Assembly (NCBI GenBank): GCA_044464175.1
Contig: JBIQLO010000002.1
Location: 1-47,581 of the forward strand
Reading direction: 5' to 3'
Source: JBIQLO01 sp044464175
GTDB lineage: Bacteria > Planctomycetota > Phycisphaerae > Tepidisphaerales > Tepidisphaeraceae
Length of the DNA: 47,581 nt
Shown here: one piece after another, positions 14,903-21,325 of the stretch
Layout of the letters: each line of letters begins with the position of its first letter
How positions within the stretch are numbered: the first letter of the stretch is position 1
The notes under the pieces: model-generated
Databases searched by the model: none
Told to the model about the DNA's origin: nothing
What the model saw: the letters and a program-made list of their open reading frames with translations, nothing else
Position numbers and translations under genes: made by a program

Positions 14903-16000
14903 ATGAGCCATTCCAACAGCGCCGGCAAACTCAAAGGCATTTTCACCCCCAACATGGTCCCCCTCGACAGCCGGGGGCAGATCGACGAGGCGGAGTTCCG
15001 CCGCTATATCGACTGGCTCATCGACAAGGGCGTCCACGGCCTCTATCCCAACGGCTCCACCGGTGAATTCACCCGCTTCACCGTCGAGGAACGCCAACGC
15101 ATCATCAAAATCGCCTGCGACCAGGCCAACGGCCGCGTCCCCATCCTCGCCGGCGCCGCCGAGGCCAACACCAAAGAGACCATCAAGGCCTGCGAGCTTT
15201 ACTACGACTACGGCGCCACCGCCGTCGCCATCGTCAGCCCGTTCTATTACAAGCTCTCCCCCGACGGCGTCTATGCCTACTTCGCCGAGATCGCCCGCCA
15301 CAGCCCGATCGATGTGACGCTCTACAACATCCCCATGTTCGCCAGCCCCATTGATGTGCCCACCATGCGCCGGCTGGCCGAGGAGTTTGACAAGATTGTC
15401 GGCATCAAGGACTCCTCCGGCGATGTCGGCTTCATGGGCCGGATGATCAACGCCGTCCGCCCCGTCCGCCCCGAGTTCGTCTTCCTCACCGGCTGGGATG
15501 TCGTGCTGATCCCCATGATGCTCATGGGCGCTGACGGCGGCACCAACGCCACCAGCGGCGTCGTGCCCGAACTGATGGTCAAGCTCTACGAACTGGCCTC
15601 CCGGAAACAGTGGGACAAAGCCATCCCCCTGCAGCTGCGCCTGATCGAACTGTTCGACGCCATGATCGGCGCCGAGTTCCCCGAAGGCTTCCGCGCCGCC
15701 GCCCAGCTGCGCGGCTTCGACTTCGGCACCGGCCGCCAGCCCCTGTCCGACCGCCAGCACGTGGACATCGAAAAACTCTCGCGCCTCCTCCAGTGCATCA
15801 TGAGCGACTTCGGCGTCGTCGATGCCCCGGCCGAAGGCTGCGTGCTTCGCCCCCTGGGCGGCGCATCGCTCTACCCCGACGTCAGCCTCGCCCTCGACCT
15901 GGACGGCGACCGCTGCGGCTGCGACCACAACGACGACGACGTCGCCCGCACCGTCCGCGAAGTCACCCAGGCCGTCCTGGCCAAGCTGGGGCGGAGGTAA
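14903..16000 (+). CDS. DapA/NanA-family aldolase with C-terminal encapsulation-like tail
   Basis: 365 residues. Residues 1-305 are a dihydrodipicolinate-synthase-type TIM barrel: GSTGE (51-55) for the substrate carboxylate, Tyr141 in YNIP and the Schiff-base Lys169 in VGIKDSSGD. The family (DHDPS, N-acetylneuraminate lyase, keto-deoxy-sugar aldolases) makes or breaks bonds with pyruvate. GST at the carboxylate loop leans towards the lyase/aldolase side, but the substrate is unknown. Residues 306-365 are extra: a linker with a CxC (DGDRCGCDHNDDD) followed by the amphipathic helix VARTVREVTQAVLAKLGRR (347-365). That shape matches the encapsulation peptides that bring enzymes into bacterial microcompartments. 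The BMC-T gene starts six bases after its stop, with GGAGG inside the end of this gene. Confidence 0.9.
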   Translation: MSHSNSAGKLKGIFTPNMVPLDSRGQIDEAEFRRYIDWLIDKGVHGLYPNGSTGEFTRFTVEERQRIIKIACDQANGRVPILAGAAEANTKETIKACELYYDYGATAVAIVSPFYYKLSPDGVYAYFAEIARHSPIDVTLYNIPMFASPIDVPTMRRLAEEFDKIVGIKDSSGDVGFMGRMINAVRPVRPEFVFLTGWDVVLIPMMLMGADGGTNATSGVVPELMVKLYELASRKQWDKAIPLQLRLIELFDAMIGAEFPEGFRAAAQLRGFDFGTGRQPLSDRQHVDIEKLSRLLQCIMSDFGVVDAPAEGCVLRPLGGASLYPDVSLALDLDGDRCGCDHNDDDVARTVREVTQAVLAKLGRR

Positions 16001-16006
16001 TCCCCC

Positions 16007-16666
16007 ATGCCCACGCCCTCCCCTGAACTCGATTGGCCCACCGGCGCCCTGGGGCTGCTGGAGGTCAAGAGTTGGTCCGCCGCCCTGGCCGCGCTGGACG
16101 CCGCCCAGAAGGCCGGGGATGTGTCGCTGATTCAGGCGGAGCTGAATGATTTTTACGGGGTGGTGATCAAGCTGACCGGATCGGTCGCCGACGTGCGCGC
16201 GGCGGTCGACGCCGGCCAGGCGATCGTGCACCGGATGCAGGTGGAGTGCGTGGCCGATGTCATTGCCGCCCCCACCCCCGTCGCCCGCAAGGGCGTGATC
16301 GCCCCGCCGGAATACAACGTGTTGATCGAGCAGGATGTGGTCCATAACCCCCGCCAGGCCGGGGAACCAAAGGAGCGTTTTGTGGCCGAGCAGATGTCGT
16401 TCGCCATCGGGTTGATTGAGACGCAGGGATTCACCGCCGTGATCGAGGCGATTGACACGGCCGCCAAGGCCGCCAACGTCGAGGTGATCGGCAAGGAGAA
16501 ACTCGGCGGCGGCTACGTCACCATCGTCATCAAAGGCAACGTCGCCGCCGTGCAGGCGGCCGTCGAGGCCGGGCGGCAGAAGGTGGACGGCCTGGGCAAG
16601 CTGATCGCCGCCCATGTCATCGCCCGCCCCAGTTCCGCCATCCTCAACCTGCTGCCCAAATCATAG
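16007..16666 (+). CDS. Bacterial microcompartment shell protein, tandem BMC domains (BMC-T)
   Basis: 219 residues with two BMC folds. Domain 1 (about 13-88) begins GALGLLEVKSWSAALAALDA; domain 2 (about 131-207) has the textbook sequence FAIGLIETQGFTAVIEAIDT, NVEVIGKEKLGGGYVTIVIK and VAAVQAAVEAGR. The KLGGG loop lines the pore in domain 2, while domain 1 has ELNDFYG at that place. No Cys is present in either pore loop, so there is no PduT-type Fe-S site. The domains are in the normal, not permuted, order, so the protein should form flat pseudohexameric trimers. It is co-transcribed with the aldolase. No BMC-H or BMC-P gene is in view, so other shell parts must be elsewhere. Its stop overlaps that of the convergent LacI gene. 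Confidence 0.96.
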   Translation: MPTPSPELDWPTGALGLLEVKSWSAALAALDAAQKAGDVSLIQAELNDFYGVVIKLTGSVADVRAAVDAGQAIVHRMQVECVADVIAAPTPVARKGVIAPPEYNVLIEQDVVHNPRQAGEPKERFVAEQMSFAIGLIETQGFTAVIEAIDTAAKAANVEVIGKEKLGGGYVTIVIKGNVAAVQAAVEAGRQKVDGLGKLIAAHVIARPSSAILNLLPKS

Positions 16667-17734
16667 GCTACCCCCCGGCACGCCCCGCAGCGGCAACAGG
16701 TGAGTCTGGAACGGCAACACCAGCATCGTCGGCTGCTTCTGGGGATGTTCGTTCAACTCGCGCAGCCGCACCAGCAGCCCCTGCGCCAGCAGCTGCATGT
16801 CGCCGAAAATCAGCGGATAGTCCGCCATCCCCGAGAGCCGTGCCGATTCCGGCGACCCCCCGATGACGATTGCGTTCTTCTCGATCCGGGCGCCCCGGAC
16901 GGCATACGCCTGCACCAGTTCGCGGGCGATCCGAAAATCCGGCACCACGTGCGCTGTGGGCGGATTTTTCAGGGACAGGTATTTTTCCGCCGCCTCCTGG
17001 ATGCCCCAGTAGAGCCGCCCCGTGACGGTGATCCGCTCCCGCTCGATGGGCAGTCCCGTGTCGAAATGGGCCAGCTGATAGCCCGAGAGCCAGCGGGAAT
17101 GGCTCATGCCCGGCGGAGTCTGCTCGCAGGTGAAGGCGATGCGCTGATGCCCCGCCTCGATCAGCGCCCGCGCCGCCGTCCGTCCGGCCAGAATCTCGTC
17201 GTAGATGACCACGTGCCCGACATGGCTGGACGGATTGGGATCGGTCGGATCCGCCATGACATGGCCCAGCACGACGCAGGGGCGCTTCAACGCCTCGATC
17301 GCATGGAAAACGGGCGGGCGCGCCCGCCCGCAGATCACCAGTCCATCCAGCTCGCGGGCGAACCGCACCGCTTCGGCGACCACCGCATCCACATCCTCCG
17401 CATGTTCGATGTCGTGGATTTCCAGCCGCATCCCCTGCCCGTTCGCCTCGCGCGCCAGATAGCGCACGGGGGGAGATTGCTCCCCCGCTCGCCCGCCCAC
17501 CTGCAGGAAGCCGATGCGGTGCAGCGGGCGCGCCCCCGAAGCGCTCGGCCGCGCGGCCACCCGGTCGGCCAGGCGGCGATAACCCAGCTCCGCGCTCAAC
17601 GCCTGCACCCGGCTCTTGGTCTCCGGCCCGATCTGCGGATGGTCCGCCAGCGCCATGGAGACGGCCGAAACTGAAATTTCAGCCTTGCGGGCGATGTCCT
17701 TCAGCCGCACGGACTTGGCATTTTTTCTCTTCAT
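16661..17734 (-). CDS. LacI-family transcriptional regulator
   Basis: 357 residues from the ATG at 17734 (GGGGAT upstream). The N-terminus has a LacI helix-turn-helix and hinge: VRLKDIARKAEISVSAVSMA, then LADHPQIGPETKSRVQALSA and ELGYR. The rest is the periplasmic-binding-like sugar sensor, including LDGLVICGR, RPCVVLGHV and GHQRIAFTCE. Such proteins repress or activate sugar genes. It is divergent from the pseudopilin/glycosidase unit, whose promoter contains a 7-7-7 inverted repeat that fits a LacI operator, and it is convergent with the BMC-T gene, so it probably controls the glycan module rather than the microcompartment pair (inference). A longer frame starting at 17890 is rejected since it would place 52 unrelated residues before the HTH. 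Confidence 0.92.
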   Translation of the reverse strand: MKRKNAKSVRLKDIARKAEISVSAVSMALADHPQIGPETKSRVQALSAELGYRRLADRVAARPSASGARPLHRIGFLQVGGRAGEQSPPVRYLAREANGQGMRLEIHDIEHAEDVDAVVAEAVRFARELDGLVICGRARPPVFHAIEALKRPCVVLGHVMADPTDPNPSSHVGHVVIYDEILAGRTAARALIEAGHQRIAFTCEQTPPGMSHSRWLSGYQLAHFDTGLPIERERITVTGRLYWGIQEAAEKYLSLKNPPTAHVVPDFRIARELVQAYAVRGARIEKNAIVIGGSPESARLSGMADYPLIFGDMQLLAQGLLVRLRELNEHPQKQPTMLVLPFQTHLLPLRGVPGGSL

Positions 17735-17780
17735 CTGATCCCCTGGTTTGAACCTTTTTGGAATCCGATGACCCACTATA

Positions 17781-17835
17781 ACTGATTTTTTCAGTAAAAT
17801 AAAGGTTGACAGTCTGAATCTTACAGGTAGATTCA
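17781..17835 (+). promoter_or_regulatory. Promoter with embedded LacI-type operator
   Basis: TTGACA (17806-17811), 16 bp, TAGATT (17828-17833). Between and across the boxes lies the inverted repeat TGAATCT-N7-AGATTCA (17815-17835), a perfect 7-bp half-site pair where a repressor would block polymerase. ACTGA-TTTTT-TCAGT (17781-17795) is a second small palindrome on the lacI side. It serves the + strand unit that begins at 18012. Confidence 0.6.
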
Positions 17836-18011
17836 ATTTAGCCGGGCAGGGCGACGCCCCTGGCCCATGGAAAATCACGTTTGCCGGCATGCATCATCCG
17901 CTGGACGCCCCTGCCGGCGTCGGGATCGGCGATGGCGGCCTCTGGCCCCAGTCCCTTCCCGAACCGGCCCGCTGTCGTTTCAGCAAGTCAGCGCAGGTGA
18001 AGGATGGACCT

Positions 18012-18749
18012 ATGCGGAAAACATCGCCCCCACAAGGTTTTACCCTCGTGGAGCTGCTGGTCGTCATCGGGATCATCGGCATTCTGATTGCAATGCTGTT
18101 GCCCGCGTTGAACAAGGCCCGCCAGTCCGCCGACGCCATCGCCTGCGCCTCCAACCTCCGCCAGCTCGGACAGGCCGGGGCGATGTACGGAACCGAAAAT
18201 CACGGCTTCTTTCCGCCCAACCAGGCCCAGACGTCCGCGTCCAACCCCGCGTTCCCCACCTCCTACCAGGGGCGCTGGGTCCATCTCCTGCTGCCCTATC
18301 TGGGAGACAGCCTCAATGTCTTTCATTGCCCCTCTTCCTCGGAAATCGACCTGATCGGGCCGTATTACAAGAGCCGCGCCTTGAGCCCGCTGACCGACAA
18401 CCCGGTCCTCCCGCTCAACTATGGCGCCAACCTGTTCATCGGGCAGGATTTGTTCGCCGCCGGCGTCAGCCCGACCCGGTGGACGCAGATCAAGGAGCCG
18501 CAGTCCAAGGTCTGGATCACCGACTCCCGGTCCCTGCCGGCTATGTCCACCAACGGGATCAACATCGTTCAATCCAGCGCCGACCCCACCAACGCCAAGC
18601 CCTATTGCGCCTTTCGCCACCTGAACAACACGCGGATCAACGTCCTGTTCGTGGACGGACACGTGAACGCCTACCTCTATTACCCGACCGGCGCTGACAC
18701 CCGGTCGATCGTCCATCAGTTGAAATGGACGATCGACAAAAGCTATTGA
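18012..18749 (+). CDS. Pseudopilin (prepilin-type N-terminal cleavage/methylation protein)
   Basis: 245 residues starting MRKTSPPQG, then the class III signal: cleavage after Gly and before FTLVELLVVIGIIGILIAML, with Glu at mature position 5. A C-terminal globular domain follows, with HCPSSSE (Cys in the usual place) and the H-x-x-DG type ending FRHLNNTRINVLFVDGHV. The spacing H-x11-DG is two residues longer than the classic H-x9-DG. These proteins are cut by prepilin peptidase and built into pilus- or T2SS-like fibres; planctomycetes carry many. AAGGATG precedes the ATG at 18012. The glycosidase gene starts 11 bp after its stop. Confidence 0.92.
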   Translation: MRKTSPPQGFTLVELLVVIGIIGILIAMLLPALNKARQSADAIACASNLRQLGQAGAMYGTENHGFFPPNQAQTSASNPAFPTSYQGRWVHLLLPYLGDSLNVFHCPSSSEIDLIGPYYKSRALSPLTDNPVLPLNYGANLFIGQDLFAAGVSPTRWTQIKEPQSKVWITDSRSLPAMSTNGINIVQSSADPTNAKPYCAFRHLNNTRINVLFVDGHVNAYLYYPTGADTRSIVHQLKWTIDKSY

Positions 18750-18760
18750 AGGATTTGCCG

Positions 18761-21013
18761 ATGCGCTCATGGATTTCAAGCTGTGGCCTGTTCGGAATGT
18801 TGGCGCTCCTGCCGGCGGCAGCGCCCGCCCCGGCGGCCGATGCGCCCGCCAACCTTGCCCCCAATCCCGGCTTTGAATTGCCCAACCACAAAGGGTGGGC
18901 GATTCAGTCCAAAGCCAAGGTGGCCCTCGACGCCGATAACCCGCATGGCGGGCAATACGCCCTGCGCCAGGAGGCCGTGCAGGGCTATGGCTGGAACTGC
19001 GTTTCAACGCTCGCCAAGGATATCGTCAAGCTGGCGCCCGACCAGATATGCCACCTGAGCCTCTGGAGCCGAAATACCCTGATCGGCGGCGAGGCGGCCA
19101 TTGTGTTCCGTGAAGCCGACGCCAAGGGAAAGACCATCCGCTACTACTTCCACAAAATCCCGGCCAACCAGCCGCAGTGGAAACAGTACGAAGCGACCCA
19201 TCGCCCCAGTAAAAACGCCGCTGGCTTACAGGTCTATCTCTATATCTCGCCCAAAGCCGCCTCCGGATCGGTCTGGTGGGATGATGTGACGGTGACGGCG
19301 GTCAAGGATCCCTTTCCCGGCAATACCCCGCGCGCTCTGGACGTGGCGCCGCTCACCACAAGCGCTATTCCTGCCCCCAGGAAGGCCGCGGCCGACACCC
19401 CCCAGCCGGCCGCCGCAACGGCCGGCAATCTCGCCTTGAACGGCGGCTTCGAGATGCCGGGGCTGAAAGACTGGAAACCCTTAAACCAGACCAAGATCGC
19501 CCAAGATGCCGACCATCCCAAGGAGGGGCAATACAGCCTCCGCCAGCAATCGGCCAAGGGGGATCGTTACAACGAAGTCTGGATGACGCCCATTCAGGTG
19601 CGGCCGGGAATGCTCTACCACCTCAGCGTCTACGGTCGAAACACCCTGTCCGGCGGCGGGGCGGCCGTCGCCGTGCGCGAATTGGACGCCCAGGGCAAAT
19701 CCGTCGGATATTATGGCGTGTCGGTCCCGGCCGGGCAGGCGGACTGGAAAAAGTACGAGCTGATCCACCGCCCAAACGAAAAGGCCGTGACGTTGCGGGT
19801 CTATTTCTGGATCAATTCCGGGGCCGCCTCCGGCGCCGCCTGGTGGGATGAGGTCCACCTCACAACCTCCGAGGATCCCTTCCCTCAGGACAAACCGGCC
19901 GGCTTCCTGCGCGTGGCGCCTTTGGCGACGGCGATGATTCAGAGCGACGGAGAGCCAAAGATTCCGGAGACTCTGACGGCCTGGGTCAACGCCGGGCGCG
20001 AAGCGGTGGGGGGGCGGCTCACCCTGCAACTGGCCAAAGTCTATTCCAATGGACAGGTTGATCCGCATCCTCTGTGGTCGGAGCCGTCCATGCTGATTGA
20101 GCGCCAAGGTCCGCTGCCCATCGAGGTGCCCGTCGGGCATCTGACGCAAGGGCGCTATCAACTGGCCCTGGCCTTCACCAACGCCGACGGCTCGATGGGG
20201 ATGCACTGGAACCGGCCCCTTCCCGTGATTCCGCCGTTCGACCTGCCCGCCCCTCCGCCCATTACGCGATCCGAAATCGGTCCCGACGGTCTGCTGCGCG
20301 TCAATGGCAAGCCCTTCCTGTCCATCATGTTCTATCACAATCCGATGGACCTCCAGAAAATGGCGGCGTTGCGGAAAGACTTCGGCGTCACCACCGCCCA
20401 GACCTGGGGCTCGGGCAGGATTGACAGGCTCGTGAACAACGTGGATCTGGTCTATAAGGCGGGCGTCTATGCCTGGGCGGTCCTGTTCCACGATCCCGTC
20501 TATGACGCTAAAGCCAAACGGTGGAATACGGAAAAACTGACCGAGGCGGTCAACCGGCTCAAGAACCATCCCGGCCTGATCGGGTGGGATTTAATCGACG
20601 AGCCGGACGGACACGGTGTCGCACCGGAGGAGGTGCGGCGGGCGGCGGCCTTGGTGCGCAAGCTCGACCCCAACCATGTCATCTGGGTCAACCTATGCCG
20701 CCCCTCGGAATTCCAGAACTATGCCGGCATTTCCGACCTGGCCTCCGTGGACCATTATGTCTTCCCAAGCGGCGATCTGGCCGACATGCACCGGATCAAC
20801 GGGCAAATCCGCGCCACAGCGCCGAACAAGCCGCTGCTATCGGTCCTGCAGACCTATGGCGGCGCCGGGCGGGGCATGCCCACCACCGCCCAGCTCCGGG
20901 CCGAGATGTACATGAACATCTGTGACGGCATGACGCTGTTCAATTACTACTCCTGGTCCGAGGGAAGCGATGCCTTCGGCTTCCTGAGGAACAACCCCGA
21001 GCTGCAATCCTGA
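18761..21013 (+). CDS. Exported CBM-glycoside hydrolase, prematurely stopped
   Basis: 750 residues before a TGA at 21011-21013. The ATG at 18761 (AAGGA upstream) gives a signal peptide ending in APAPAADA. Two repeated jelly-roll carbohydrate-binding-like domains follow, near 30-200 (NLAPNPGFELPNHKGW) and 220-390 (NLALNGGFEMPGLKDW), each ending in a WWD(D/E)V strand. After a linker there is a TIM-barrel catalytic domain (LRVNGKPFLSIMFYHNPMDL; RLKNHPGLIGWDLIDEPDGH), with the Glu of DEPDGH as likely acid catalyst, as in clan-A glycosidases. The frame continues unbroken after the TGA, so the stop looks like a Trp codon mutated to TGA or an error. It is co-transcribed with the pseudopilin. Confidence 0.85.
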   Translation: MRSWISSCGLFGMLALLPAAAPAPAADAPANLAPNPGFELPNHKGWAIQSKAKVALDADNPHGGQYALRQEAVQGYGWNCVSTLAKDIVKLAPDQICHLSLWSRNTLIGGEAAIVFREADAKGKTIRYYFHKIPANQPQWKQYEATHRPSKNAAGLQVYLYISPKAASGSVWWDDVTVTAVKDPFPGNTPRALDVAPLTTSAIPAPRKAAADTPQPAAATAGNLALNGGFEMPGLKDWKPLNQTKIAQDADHPKEGQYSLRQQSAKGDRYNEVWMTPIQVRPGMLYHLSVYGRNTLSGGGAAVAVRELDAQGKSVGYYGVSVPAGQADWKKYELIHRPNEKAVTLRVYFWINSGAASGAAWWDEVHLTTSEDPFPQDKPAGFLRVAPLATAMIQSDGEPKIPETLTAWVNAGREAVGGRLTLQLAKVYSNGQVDPHPLWSEPSMLIERQGPLPIEVPVGHLTQGRYQLALAFTNADGSMGMHWNRPLPVIPPFDLPAPPPITRSEIGPDGLLRVNGKPFLSIMFYHNPMDLQKMAALRKDFGVTTAQTWGSGRIDRLVNNVDLVYKAGVYAWAVLFHDPVYDAKAKRWNTEKLTEAVNRLKNHPGLIGWDLIDEPDGHGVAPEEVRRAAALVRKLDPNHVIWVNLCRPSEFQNYAGISDLASVDHYVFPSGDLADMHRINGQIRATAPNKPLLSVLQTYGGAGRGMPTTAQLRAEMYMNICDGMTLFNYYSWSEGSDAFGFLRNNPELQS

Positions 21014-21325
21014 GTGCGCGTGCTGAGTCACGAAATCCGCCAGCTCCAGCCCTTCCTGTTCAAGGGCAACCCCGTGAAGGCGGATGTTCAGGCGGACGGA
21101 GAGAACAAGCCGGCCTTCCTGGCCAGGCGGATCGGCGATGCCGTGGAGCTCATCGTGGTCAACCCAACCCGCCGCCCCATGGAGCGCGTGCGAATCGCAC
21201 TGGACCATCCCATCACTTCGGTCGCCACCCGCTTCGACAACGGCCGCGTGCCCCCCCTCAAGGAGGGGACCGTCACCGACCGCCTGCCTCCCTATGGGGT
21301 GGCGATCTATCGCTTGAATGATTAA
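21014..21325 (+). pseudogene. C-terminal remainder of the interrupted glycosidase
   Basis: In the same frame as the preceding gene and separated only by the TGA: VRVLSHEIRQLQPFLFKGNP and then a beta-sandwich-like end (AVELIVVNPTRRPMERVRIA, GVAIYRLND). A helix of the HEIRQLQPF type normally closes a glycosidase barrel, and a small C-terminal beta domain follows. The GTG at 21014 has no ribosome binding site, so it is not an independent gene. If the TGA is real, the full 854-codon protein is lost or rare; if it is an error, this is the end of the gene at 18761. It overlaps the stop of the convergent GH106-like gene by 2 bp. Confidence 0.8.

Noticed and set aside
16007..16666. PduT-like Fe-S shell protein
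   Set aside because: Neither pore loop has a Cys; the single Cys lies at the end of domain 1, away from the pore.
21011..21013. TGA as a selenocysteine codon
   Set aside because: No SECIS-like hairpin is visible just after it, the position fits Trp rather than a redox residue, and glycosidases do not use Sec.
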